Origin: Chryseobacterium sp. JUb7
GTDB lineage: Bacteria > Bacteroidota > Bacteroidia > Flavobacteriales > Weeksellaceae
Length of the DNA: 64,000 bases
Direction of reading: 5' to 3'
NCBI RefSeq assembly: GCF_024806495.1
Contig: NZ_JANUFF010000001.1
Location: 1-64,000 of the forward strand
Part shown: positions 34,350 through 41,934 of the stretch, piece after piece
Position numbering within the stretch: position 1 is the stretch's first letter
Layout: each line of letters begins with the position of its first letter
Translations under genes and position numbers: made by a program
The notes under the pieces: model-generated
The model's database searches: none
What the model was told of the DNA's origin: nothing
Seen by the model: only the letters and a program-made list of their open reading frames with translations

Positions 34350-34877
34350 ATGGATGAGAACAACGAAACAACAGGATCTCAAGGTGCAAATGCAACCACT
34401 CCTGCAGAGAAAGCGGTAGTATTTGTGAATACTGAAGTTTTATCACCGCCCAAAGGTGATCCGATGTCCGGAATTGCCAAGGTAATGATCGAGCAGTCTA
34501 CGGGAATGATGGTTCAGGATTTACAGTCTTTTTTAAAAGGTTTTGAGCAGGTGGGACTTGTCGCATTGAGCAGATTGGCTAATAATTTCCTTACCTACGG
34601 AACCTATAGTGAAGAAAAACCTCATCCGGGAAGCAAACCCAGTGATAAAGACGCTCAGAATCTGGCAGCAGGCAATGGAAATGATATGATGAAAGATTTA
34701 TTTAAAATCGTAAGTGATTATGCTGAAGCTAAAACGAAACTTTCAGGGGCTATTTATAACGGAAACCCGAATCCCGGCCCAACAATAACGCCGGTAGCTC
34801 CTGTCGAAACTCAAAAACTTCCCTCATATACTGATGTTTCTCCCGAGCCTGAAGATGCTGAAAAAAAAAACGAGTAA
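34350..34877 (+). CDS. R-body locus accessory protein (frame 0 product)
   Basis: 175 aa, starts 17 nt after the first reb gene. The N-terminal ~30 residues are Thr/Ala-rich, then a helical part (PMSGIAKVMIEQSTGMMVQD ... VALSRLANNFLTYGTYSE) and a Pro-rich linker. The frame ends at a TAA soon after a run of ten A (34861-34870). A -1 slip on that run continues without a stop into the next small frame, giving a ~259-aa protein with a basic C-terminal helix. No family recognised; position implies a role in R-body assembly or control. Confidence 0.7.
   Translation: MDENNETTGSQGANATTPAEKAVVFVNTEVLSPPKGDPMSGIAKVMIEQSTGMMVQDLQSFLKGFEQVGLVALSRLANNFLTYGTYSEEKPHPGSKPSDKDAQNLAAGNGNDMMKDLFKIVSDYAEAKTKLSGAIYNGNPNPGPTITPVAPVETQKLPSYTDVSPEPEDAEKKNE
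34861..34870 (+). other. A10 slippage site
   Basis: Ten consecutive A in coding sequence directly before the frame-0 stop. Reading one A twice (or adding one A) shifts to the -1 frame. That frame is open from here through the next ORF to 35128, including 20 codons before its first ATG. It could be ribosomal or RNA-polymerase slippage, a real frameshift mutation or a sequencing length error. Confidence 0.55.
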
Positions 34878-34930
34878 CGGCACCGGAGCCTTTTACGGAA
34901 GCTATAGCTACCTCAGAACCTAAGGATAAT

Positions 34931-35128
34931 ATGAGAAAAAACTTTATCGCGACTGATGATGGGGGAAAATTAGTCTTAAAATCAGTAAAACTGACTCAGC
35001 CACTCGTAAAACCGGAAATTAAAGAAGCAGTGATCCCCGCGGAAATCAATGTGAGCGAACCTGCAAAAAAAAATATAATCATAAAACTAATCGAAAAACT
35101 AAAAAAATTAAAAGATGAATTATTCTAG
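34931..35128 (+). CDS. Small basic protein or C-terminal extension of the 34350 gene
   Basis: 65 aa from the ATG at 34931 (RKNFIATDDGGKLVLKSVKL ... IIIKLIEKLKKLKDEL). It ends in an amphipathic Lys-rich helix. The frame is open upstream back to the A10 run, where it meets the 34350 frame by a -1 shift. So it may be the tail of one protein rather than a gene. An AAGGA-like stretch 6 nt before the ATG allows independent initiation. Its end overlaps the next gene by 14 nt, coupling translation. Confidence 0.5.
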   Translation: MRKNFIATDDGGKLVLKSVKLTQPLVKPEIKEAVIPAEINVSEPAKKNIIIKLIEKLKKLKDELF

Positions 35129-35924
35129 CGAAACAAAACCTGCAAAAATTTTAAATTTACCCTCATTAAAGGAACTGAATGATAGTATTTATCTGTCAAG
35201 AAATCAGGATAATGTGTATTTCAGTACAAAAACACCTGCCAACAACAGTGACAGAGCTGTATTCAGCCTGGGAACGTCTGATATCAATATACAGCCGATT
35301 GTAAGACAGGTAACCTGTACCAGAGGGAAGAGGCCTTATAATTACCAGTCATTTGTCATAGAACCCAAAGATAAAGCTACAGGAATAGCAATAATTATGA
35401 TCAAACTGGAAGAGCATCAGACTTTTCTGTGTAATGTAAGAATCCTTCCGCTCAATACTTTAAGTGAAATTGCAGATCCGGAAGCAGAATCAAAACTACT
35501 TACTGTAAATCTCGAAAAATCAAAATGTGTCCTGAAAACAGATATTACGATCACTGCATCTAATACCGGCGAGGCTCTGTATTCTGTACACGACGTAGAT
35601 GTAAATGCCGTTTCCGATCTTATTACGCCCGATGAAATTGTAGAATTAAAAAGGGAACTGGAATTTCAGGGTTCAAAACTGATTGCCCATTATTTTCAGG
35701 AAGTTCTGGAAATTGTACTGAATGACAATCCTTCGAATACCACGAAAGCTCCCGTTATTCCGGATGATTATATTTTAAACCTTCCTTCGGAAAAATTAAA
35801 AGAAATGATGTCAGCCAATGCGATCTCAGGAAGTATTGCCCTTGAAATTATCGGAAGCAACGTAATTAAAGATCTCAATAGAGACTGGACGGCAGCCGGT
35901 GCTTTTATAGGCTATTTATTATAG
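35115..35924 (+). CDS. R-body locus hypothetical protein
   Basis: 269 aa, no signal peptide. A beta-rich middle (AVFSLGTSDINIQPIVRQV, KATGIAIIMIKLEEHQTFLC) is followed by a helical C-terminal half (EIVELKRELEFQGSKLIAHY). No family recognised. It overlaps the previous frame by 14 nt and lies in the same operon as the reb genes. Known R-body clusters carry uncharacterised accessory genes, and this fits that place. Confidence 0.7.
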   Translation: MNYSSETKPAKILNLPSLKELNDSIYLSRNQDNVYFSTKTPANNSDRAVFSLGTSDINIQPIVRQVTCTRGKRPYNYQSFVIEPKDKATGIAIIMIKLEEHQTFLCNVRILPLNTLSEIADPEAESKLLTVNLEKSKCVLKTDITITASNTGEALYSVHDVDVNAVSDLITPDEIVELKRELEFQGSKLIAHYFQEVLEIVLNDNPSNTTKAPVIPDDYILNLPSEKLKEMMSANAISGSIALEIIGSNVIKDLNRDWTAAGAFIGYLL

Positions 35925-35966
35925 CGGTATTGTCTTAATACGATCAATCAACAAAAAATTAATAAC

Positions 35967-36359
35967 ATGCGAAGACGAATCACCAGAAAAAAAACGAATC
36001 CGGCCCCAATTCCCGCTCCGGTAGTTGTGGAACAGACCGAACCTGAAATAATAGGGGAAGATATAATGCCGTTTATTCTCAGGCATGAAGATGAAATTAT
36101 TGATTATATAAAAGATAAGGCGACCAAAGCTACCCTTACTTCATTGGCTCCTTTACTGGAAAAACTGGAACAGGCTGTTCAGGAACAGCAGGCATACCAG
36201 GCAGCAACAGTACCTGCTGCAGAACCTGCCCCGATGGATTATGATGCCCAACTGAAAAAACTTCAGGAATCTTCCATGGTAAAAGTAAAAGAAAAAGAAC
36301 TGAAAATTGCAGAAAGAATGAATAAGCTGCAGGTAAGATTTGCCAATATCCGTAAATAA
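35967..36359 (+). CDS. R-body locus hypothetical protein with coiled coil
   Basis: 130 aa. The N-terminus is Arg/Lys-rich (MRRRITRKK) followed by a Pro/Val linker. An acidic helix (FILRHEDEIIDYIKDKATKA) comes next, then an Ala/Glu-rich part and a C-terminal coiled coil (VKVKEKELKIAERMNKLQVR). No known family. It is 42 nt after the 269-aa gene and 24 nt before the divergent Reb-like gene, so in the operon. It could be a structural or assembly helper. Confidence 0.65.
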   Translation: MRRRITRKKTNPAPIPAPVVVEQTEPEIIGEDIMPFILRHEDEIIDYIKDKATKATLTSLAPLLEKLEQAVQEQQAYQAATVPAAEPAPMDYDAQLKKLQESSMVKVKEKELKIAERMNKLQVRFANIRK

Positions 36360-36383
36360 AATTATGAATCAAAAGCTAATAAT

Positions 36384-36611
36384 ATGAATGAAATTAACAT
36401 AGCAGTCGTAGGAATGTCTGCCTCTTTACCCGCAGCCATATCTGCCCAGGTAAGCGCACATTCCACAGGGCTTATGCACATCAATTCTGCACTGAATCAG
36501 CAGCGCGATGCAATGCTGGGAATGAGCAATTATGTGATGGGAGTGAAAAAAATGGGCTCGGGAAGATTAAAATGTAAAGATCCCTTACCCTTTAGAAAAG
36601 GACGTTTTTAA
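36384..36611 (+). CDS. Divergent RebB-like protein
   Basis: 75 aa. SLPAAISAQVSAHSTGLMHI and NSALNQQRDAMLGMSNYVMG parallel the HSTGIMFENAVNTQNQQ part of the RebB copies. The start lacks the conserved ITDAVTQ, and the C-terminus is a basic KCKDPLPFRKGRF tail. Probably a distant member of the family serving as a minor subunit. Last gene before a 466-bp gap. Confidence 0.55.
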   Translation: MNEINIAVVGMSASLPAAISAQVSAHSTGLMHINSALNQQRDAMLGMSNYVMGVKKMGSGRLKCKDPLPFRKGRF

Positions 36612-37077
36612 TTTCCTGTAAAAACCACGGATGCGGTTGAGTTTCTCTGAAGATTATTCAGTGCCCCTCAGCATATATACAGTCAGGTCAACATTTTTGC
36701 ACTGAGTGATGATGCTGTCAGTCTACAAAAGCAACTCTTATTACTTAGTATTACATTTCTTCAGCCCACGGAATAGAGGCTGGCAGTATAGCTACAGCAG
36801 AAATTTATTTTTAGGATATACCTAAAATCTTAACCGCATCCTTTTCTTATATCAATAAAGACGTAAACTCACGCAGATTGTACAGATTACGGTTTCAGCA
36901 ATTGTATCAGGAATCACCCGTACACCGATCGAATCATCATCTATAAAAGTCTAGAACAATGCTTTTGAAATCTGTTTCATCCGCATGATCTGCTGCGAGC
37001 TTACAATACAATAAAAAACTAGTTTAATTCAAATAATTATTAACCGAGAGCGAATCTCAAAACAAACAATCACAATT
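36612..37077 (+). other. Gap with a possible decayed reb copy
   Basis: 466 bp without an intact gene. Between ~36700 and ~36845 short pieces follow the order of a reb gene: GATGATGCTGTCAGTCT (like DAVTQS), TCTTCAGCCCACGGAATAGA (SSAHGI), then CCTAAAATCTTAACC near 36823 (like AKILKP). Frames are broken by stops. The similarity is weak at DNA level. The last ~60 bp are the leader of the first tandem rebB gene. Confidence 0.3.
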
Positions 37078-37338
37078 ATGGCAACAGTCAATGAACAAAT
37101 CACAGATGCAGTAACTCAGTCTAACGTAAAAGTAGTAGGTGAGTCTCCTGCAATGGCTTTAAGCAACGTGTACCAATCAGCGGCACACTCTACAGGAATC
37201 ATGTTTGAAAATGCAGTAAACACGCAAAATCAACAAAACATTTTAGGACAGGCAGCAACGACACAGGGAATTATGCAGATCTACAGCATGGATACGGTAG
37301 CAGATGCAGTTTCTATCGCTAAAATCCTTAAACCTTAA
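37078..37338 (+). CDS. rebB: RebB-family R-body subunit, tandem copy 1
   Basis: 86 aa, the full-length type: VNEQITDAVTQSNVKVVGES, PAMALSNVYQSAAHSTGIMF, ENAVNTQNQQNILGQAATTQ, GIMQIYSMDTVADAVSIAKI. It matches the RebB 'killing trait' family closely along its length. It has its own leader after a 466-bp gap and is followed by a hairpin at 37365. Subunits of this type assemble into R-bodies, hollow cylinders that unroll into needles; in Caedibacter they contribute to killing of sensitive paramecia. Confidence 0.93.
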   Translation: MATVNEQITDAVTQSNVKVVGESPAMALSNVYQSAAHSTGIMFENAVNTQNQQNILGQAATTQGIMQIYSMDTVADAVSIAKILKP

Positions 37339-37364
37339 TTTTTATCATTAAAAATTAATCTCTT

Positions 37365-37389
37365 ACAACCGGAAAAACCGGTTGTTTTT
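37365..37389 (+). terminator. Inter-rebB hairpin 1
   Basis: ACAACCGG / CCGGTTGT, 8-bp perfect stem with a 5-nt A loop and a following T run, 26 nt after copy 1. The same stem recurs after copies 2 and 3. Confidence 0.7.
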
Positions 37390-37416
37390 AACCCCACATT
37401 AAAAAAATAATCATTT

Positions 37417-37677
37417 ATGGCAACAGTTAACGAACAAATTACAGATGCAGTAACGCAATCCAACGTAAAAGTAGTAGGTGAATCTCCGGCAATGGCTTTA
37501 AGTAACGTGTATCAGACAGCAGCACATTCTACAGGAATTATGTTTGAAAATGCAGTGAATACACAAAACCAGCAAAATCTTGTAACTCAGGCAGCCACTA
37601 CGCAAGGGGTTACGCAGATTTACAGCAAAGACACCATCGCAGATGCTATTTCTATTGCTAAAATCCTGAATCCTTAA
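37417..37677 (+). CDS. rebB: RebB-family R-body subunit, tandem copy 2
   Basis: 86 aa, differing from copy 1 at a limited number of positions, mostly in the C-terminal half (QNLVTQAATTQGVTQIYSKD, IADAISIAKILNP). Starts exactly 339 bp after copy 1, so gene and spacer were duplicated together. The preserved frame suggests selection on all copies. Confidence 0.93.
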   Translation: MATVNEQITDAVTQSNVKVVGESPAMALSNVYQTAAHSTGIMFENAVNTQNQQNLVTQAATTQGVTQIYSKDTIADAISIAKILNP

Positions 37678-37708
37678 ACTTGTCTGTTAATAATAGATAA
37701 AAAAATGT

Positions 37709-37732
37709 ACAGCCGGATAAACCGGTTGTTTT
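37709..37732 (+). terminator. Inter-rebB hairpin 2
   Basis: ACAGCCGG / CCGGTTGT with one A:C to G:T type change in the stem, so pairing is kept through a wobble. A T run follows. Located between copies 2 and 3. Confidence 0.65.
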
Positions 37733-37755
37733 AAACCCAATAAACAATAATCATT

Positions 37756-38016
37756 ATGGCAACAGTAAACCAACAAATCACAGACGCAGTTACCCAGACT
37801 AATGTAAAAGTGGTAGCAGAATCTCCGGCAGTAGCTCTGAGCAATGTGTACCAGACAGCTGCACATTCTACAGGAATCATGTTTGAAAATGCAGTGAATA
37901 CGCAAAATCAGCAGAATATTGTAACGCAGGCAGCTACCACTCAGGGAATTACTCAGATCTATAGCTTAGATACGGTAGCGGATGCAGTTTCGATTTCTAA
38001 AATTCTGAATCCTTAA
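37756..38016 (+). CDS. rebB: RebB-family R-body subunit, tandem copy 3
   Basis: 86 aa; NQQITDAVTQTNVKVVAESP and AVALSNVY distinguish it from the others, otherwise the same length and motifs. It starts 339 bp after copy 2. Variation between copies is concentrated at about residues 6, 15, 21, 26 and 55-80, which may set filament interfaces. Confidence 0.93.
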   Translation: MATVNQQITDAVTQTNVKVVAESPAVALSNVYQTAAHSTGIMFENAVNTQNQQNIVTQAATTQGITQIYSLDTVADAVSISKILNP

Positions 38017-38052
38017 GAAACTTTCTGCTAATACCAGAAAAAAATAAACTTT

Positions 38053-38077
38053 ACAGTCGGATCATCCGGTTGTTTTT
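38053..38077 (+). terminator. Inter-rebB hairpin 3
   Basis: ACAGTCGG / CCGGTTGT with two G:T wobbles; stem length is unchanged and a T run follows. Located between copies 3 and 4. Confidence 0.6.
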
Positions 38078-38101
38078 AAATCCAAATAAACAATAATCAT
38101 T

Positions 38102-38362
38102 ATGGCAACAGTAAACGAACAAATTACAGACGCAGTTACCCAATCCAACGTAAAGGTGGTAGCAGAATCTCCGGCAATGGCTTTAAGCAACGTGTATCAG
38201 ACCGCTGCACATTCTACAGGAATTATGTTTGAAAATGCAGTGAATACGCAAAACCAACAGAATATTTTAGGTCAGGCAGCCACGACTCAGGGCGTGATCC
38301 AAATCTATAGCCTGGATACCGTAGCAGATGCTGTTTCTATCGCTAAGATATTAAATCCTTAA
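38102..38362 (+). CDS. rebB: RebB-family R-body subunit, tandem copy 4
   Basis: 86 aa; a mosaic of the others, with the first half like copy 3 (VVAESP) and ILGQAATTQG like copy 1. Starts 346 bp after copy 3. Mosaic patterns point to gene conversion among the tandem copies. It is followed by a different, stronger terminator (38391-38417). Confidence 0.93.
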   Translation: MATVNEQITDAVTQSNVKVVAESPAMALSNVYQTAAHSTGIMFENAVNTQNQQNILGQAATTQGVIQIYSLDTVADAVSIAKILNP

Positions 38363-38390
38363 TTTATATAGCGTGTTTTTAGATTTTACG

Positions 38391-38417
38391 TCAGGGAGTG
38401 CTTTATGTACTCTCTGA
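38391..38417 (+). terminator. End terminator of the rebB array
   Basis: TCAGGGAGT / ACTCTCTGA stem (9 bp with one G:T) and a 9-nt loop, followed by TTTTA. It closes the array and lies before the convergent regulator operon. Confidence 0.65.
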
Positions 38418-38436
38418 TTTTATGGTTTCATGAGTC

Positions 38437-38548
38437 ACGGAGAAGAGAAGGGAGGTCAGGAAGCGGGAGGCTGGAGGTTAGTCTGAAAATCAATATAGAT
38501 TGTCCAAGTATGAACTTCCGGGCTCTCTCCTCCAGCTTCCAACCAACT
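38437..38548. repeat. Purine/pyrimidine inverted repeat
   Basis: A GA-rich arm (GAGAAGAGAAGGGAGG, GCGGGAGGCTGGAGGTTAG) faces a CT-rich arm (CTCTCCTCCAGCTTCCAACC) across ~40 bp. It resembles the pair near 33747-33890 and the single arm at ~29000, so it is a dispersed intergenic repeat of this genome. It overlaps the start of the response-regulator stop region. Confidence 0.45.
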
Positions 38549-38550
38549 AA

Positions 38551-39231
38551 CTACTTATCAAACAAAATGATTTCATTGGGATCTACAATATTGTTCTGTA
38601 CTGCATAGATCACCAATCCGGCCATATTTTTAACACAGGTTTTAATCATCAGATTTGTTTTATGGGTTTCAACGGTTTTGGGAGAAATAAAAAGGCTGTC
38701 AGCAATCTCTTTTGTGCTTTGCTGCTGGCAAACCAACCGTAAAACATCAACTTCCCTTTCGGTAAGTTCATCTTTAGAAAAAGCATGAAACTCGGGGAGT
38801 TTATTAGACAGCTGACCTCTCATTACATCAATCTGCTCGTTGGAAAAATAATGTCCTTTATGATAAACCGAATCGATAACGTGCAGTAGTTCTTCAAGTT
38901 CAATTTCTTTGGGTAAAAAGGCATGAGCTCCCATTTTCAGCATCTGCCCCATAAAACTGCGGCGGTAAAAACTTGAAAGAACAACGATTTTTATTTCAGA
39001 TTCTTTCTGAGATAAAGCGGACATCACTTCAAGCCCGTCACCATTGGCCATCCGAAGATCGAGAATAAGAATGTCTATAGAATGATGATCTATTTCACTC
39101 ATAAAAGCATTTCCGCTTGTTGCCATCAAACTGACATGATACCGATCGTCCTGCTCGATGTATTTTTTTAATAATTGTACAAAAAGTAAGTCGTCATCTG
39201 CAATGGCGATATTAAGTTTTCTGTTTTCCAT
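38551..39231 (-). CDS. LuxR/NarL-type response regulator
   Basis: 226 aa. Receiver domain with the acidic DDD at residues 12-14, phosphoacceptor Asp58 in ILILDLRMANGDG, and a Lys in LPKEIELEEL. The C-terminal HTH is LTEREVDVLRLVCQQQSTKE ... ISPKTVETHKTNL. It takes a phosphate from the adjacent kinase (2 nt apart) and controls transcription. Convergent with the rebB array and last in a four-gene minus operon. Control of the R-body genes is likely by context but not shown. Confidence 0.92.
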   Translation of the reverse strand: MENRKLNIAIADDDLLFVQLLKKYIEQDDRYHVSLMATSGNAFMSEIDHHSIDILILDLRMANGDGLEVMSALSQKESEIKIVVLSSFYRRSFMGQMLKMGAHAFLPKEIELEELLHVIDSVYHKGHYFSNEQIDVMRGQLSNKLPEFHAFSKDELTEREVDVLRLVCQQQSTKEIADSLFISPKTVETHKTNLMIKTCVKNMAGLVIYAVQNNIVDPNEIILFDK

Positions 39232-39233
39232 GT

Positions 39234-39992
39234 TTATAGTGTTATGGTATTGACAAAGAAGATGTATTTTGTTCCTCTCTGTGGTTTGGTTTTTAGTTTA
39301 TAAATAGCGTTAATTTGTTTTGTTCTTGACTGAATACTTCGTAAACCAATTCCCGCCGGCTGAGTTCCGGTTTTAAAGCCTTTGCCGTTATCTTCAACAA
39401 TTAAACTGAGATACTGCTTTGAGATCCTTACCGATACGGTGATCTTTGTAGCATTGGCATGTTTTAAACTGTTGTTGATCAGTTCCTGAAGTATCCGGAA
39501 AATATTTAATTTTGTTTGATTATTGATGGTGTATTCTTTTAAAATCAGTGAATAATAATCGACCTTAATATTAGTTTTCACCTGCTCAAGATAATCTGCA
39601 ATCAGGTCTGATAATTCAATTTCGCTGAGATCGGGAGGTGTCAGATTATGAGAGAGTTCCCGGATAAGCTGCATCGAATTTTTTAAGTCCAGATTCAGTT
39701 CATTCATATTTTTGTGTTGCGCATTCAGACGGATAAGGTTAAGCCGCGATATGATATTGTCATGAAGTTCTTCAGCCAGTCTTTCCCTGTCTTTTTCCTG
39801 TAGGAAGATGGTGTTTTCCCAACATTCTGTCTGCGTATTCCGGACCATCTGCATGACTTTATGTTTATTTTTTCTGATACTTTTCATATAACTGATCACC
39901 AGTAGGGTTATGAATAAGGTGGTTAAAAAAAATAGTCCGATACCTATCCATATCCATACAATTACCACACTTTCATTTTCCCCGTGCGGCAT
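39234..39992 (-). CDS. HisKA_3-type sensor histidine kinase
   Basis: 252 aa. One N-terminal transmembrane helix (VIVWIWIGIGLFFLTTLFIT), a short linker and a dimerisation helix with the phosphoacceptor His in EELHDNIISRLNLIRL. A HATPase domain follows (ELINNSLKHANATK, VEDNGKGF, GIGLRSI). It lacks an extracellular sensor, so sensing may come from the neighbouring membrane protein whose gene overlaps it by 31 nt. Partner of the downstream LuxR regulator. Confidence 0.92.
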   Translation of the reverse strand: MPHGENESVVIVWIWIGIGLFFLTTLFITLLVISYMKSIRKNKHKVMQMVRNTQTECWENTIFLQEKDRERLAEELHDNIISRLNLIRLNAQHKNMNELNLDLKNSMQLIRELSHNLTPPDLSEIELSDLIADYLEQVKTNIKVDYYSLILKEYTINNQTKLNIFRILQELINNSLKHANATKITVSVRISKQYLSLIVEDNGKGFKTGTQPAGIGLRSIQSRTKQINAIYKLKTKPQRGTKYIFFVNTITL

Positions 39993-40609
39993 CCCAGGTT
40001 AATAAAAGCAACATAAAAAGACCACAGCAGTACGCCTCTAAAAAGCCAGACAGGCGCTACCCATTCCAGATGATTATTAATTAAAAAATTAAAAGTCGTT
40101 GAAATAATACTTTCTATTGAGAAAAATAAAAAGATAAAAACATTTAAAATAAAAAGAGTTTTATCTGCTTTTGTATTTCTGATCACATTAAGAAAGTAAA
40201 CTCCTGCAAAACTGCAGATCAAAATATTGGTAATAATGTTTGAATAAAAGGTAACCGATTCTATATCCTGCTGATAAATGATATTAATTGTTAGTGATAC
40301 TCCGGCAAAGAGATAAATAATCCATCGTGCTGCGCGGGAAATTTTAAAAAAATATTTATTATAAATTTCCGTAATCATCAAAAGACCAAAACACTGGCTT
40401 ATGGAATAAATGTAAAAATTAACGGTGTTGATCTTCAGAAGGCGAAAGATGAGATCTGAAAATTCCAGCGCCAATTCGCCCAAAAGGAATAATAGCAACA
40501 GCGTTTTTACTTGTTTTCTGTGTTTCAGAAACAATCCAAATCCGATAAGCAGTGTAAAATTGATGGTAAACTGTAAATAAAATGACAGCTCGTTATACGT
40601 AGGCATCAC
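39962..40609 (-). CDS. Multi-pass membrane protein, likely sensor partner
   Basis: 215 aa with about seven hydrophobic segments (for example LQFTINFTLLIGFGLFLKH, WIIYLFAGVSLTINIIYQ, FILNVFIFLFFSIESII). The architecture resembles 7TM membrane sensor parts of Bacteroidota kinases. It overlaps the kinase gene by 31 nt and the upstream gene by 17 nt, so the three are made together. I infer that it senses the signal for the kinase; no family was recognised. Confidence 0.7.
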   Translation of the reverse strand: MMPTYNELSFYLQFTINFTLLIGFGLFLKHRKQVKTLLLLFLLGELALEFSDLIFRLLKINTVNFYIYSISQCFGLLMITEIYNKYFFKISRAARWIIYLFAGVSLTINIIYQQDIESVTFYSNIITNILICSFAGVYFLNVIRNTKADKTLFILNVFIFLFFSIESIISTTFNFLINNHLEWVAPVWLFRGVLLWSFYVAFINLGCRTGKMKVW

Positions 40610-41297
40610 TTTTCAGCAATAGTTGATAATTGTCAACAGGATCATTGGCACTAAATGGAGGCCTTGGAGTGGAATAGTTTTCCGCAGTAAGACTTATGGT
40701 ATCGATGCCGATATTTTTCACGGTAATGATTTCAATGTGATAATCGGCTATTGAAGAATCTTTCAGTGTTTCATTCGTAAGCCCGAAGAAGCAGGTGCAT
40801 GATTCGTCATCGGTAAGATTCATTCGCTCATAATCGTCAAAAGGAATAGAAATAAGTCGGAAAGGTTCTGATTTTTGAGTCTCCAGCCATGCGCTTCCGT
40901 ACATATTGAAGCGAAAATTACGATAAACAGCAGCTTCGGAAGTAATCGGAGGATTTGAGATCAGCTCAGAAGACGGCATTAGAGGGTTTTCCGGAGAGCT
41001 ACGATTAAACTGTTTGATAATAACAGTACTAAAATCTGCATCTGCATCACTTTTAGCATCAATTAGGAAAAATTTCAGCTGATCCTCATCAATGCCAAGA
41101 TAAGCATGGATCGTCTTTTCTGACTCATTTTCAAGGTTTTTTTTCCATTCTGCAATATTCTTTCCTTCAACAGAAAAGTGGGAGCCTTGGTTCAGATATC
41201 TCATGATCTCTTTTCCGCTTTTTTCATTTCCGTTTTTGTAAGAATCGCTTAAGGTTTTCCAGTTTTTAATAGATTGGTAAATGGTGTCAATTAGCAT
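40593..41297 (-). CDS. Hypothetical protein leading the sensor operon
   Basis: 234 aa, acidic, no signal peptide. The first ~80 residues are helical (IYQSIKNWKTLSDSYKNGNE), the rest beta-rich with FRLISIPFDDYERMN and CTCFFGLTNETL. No family recognised. It is first in the operon with the membrane protein, kinase and regulator. It could be a scaffold or cargo of the locus, but this is speculative. Confidence 0.6.
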   Translation of the reverse strand: MLIDTIYQSIKNWKTLSDSYKNGNEKSGKEIMRYLNQGSHFSVEGKNIAEWKKNLENESEKTIHAYLGIDEDQLKFFLIDAKSDADADFSTVIIKQFNRSSPENPLMPSSELISNPPITSEAAVYRNFRFNMYGSAWLETQKSEPFRLISIPFDDYERMNLTDDESCTCFFGLTNETLKDSSIADYHIEIITVKNIGIDTISLTAENYSTPRPPFSANDPVDNYQLLLKSDAYV

Positions 41298-41934
41298 GGT
41301 ATTGTTTGTTTGTGAAGGGTAAAAAATTTTGTGTTGAAATTTACAAAAAAAAGCGTTTATATTGGTGGTTAAATCACGTTTGAGTGGGAATTTGAAAATG
41401 TTTATTATAAATTAATAATAAGAATGCAAATTATGATATAAAGTGTATTTTTCTTAAATGTACAGAGGTCGTAAAATATTTACACATTTCAGGTGATTAT
41501 ATTTGATATTGAAGAAAGGAAACAACGCGAGTGTTTTTTATGTTCTGAGCTAAGACTTTAAGTAATAATGTCTATCGAAAAATAATTTAACGAACTAAGG
41601 GTTTAGTTACCAGAATTTTAATAAAATTAATATAAAATATTTCTTTTATTTATTATCTTTATAAAAACTAAAACACTATGGAAACCAGAAACTTAATTGC
41701 AAATCTATTTGCAGTAGATTTTACCTGTTTATTAATTTATAGCAACTTTTTGTTGAGCTGTAAAAGAATTCCCAAAGATTTTTCAACTTGATATAAAATT
41801 TCTAATCTGGAGATTTTAAAGAATGTTAATGCTATATAATAGCAAATCAATACTCTGAAATTTTGGAATATTGATCGAGTACTTAAATAAAATTGTAAAA
41901 TGATTTTAATGACATTTCTATTAAGTTGATAATT
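41298..41934. other. AT-rich intergenic region
   Basis: 637 bp, very AT-rich, with no convincing gene. The longest plus-strand frame starting at an ATG in the second half is 37 codons (41678-41791), with METRNLIANL and no known relative. Promoters for the minus sensor operon and for the plus patatin gene should be here; none is clear enough to call. Confidence 0.5.

Noticed and set aside
41678..41791. 37-codon ORF METRNLIANL...
   Set aside because: No family likeness and it lies in very AT-rich DNA; not enough to call a gene.
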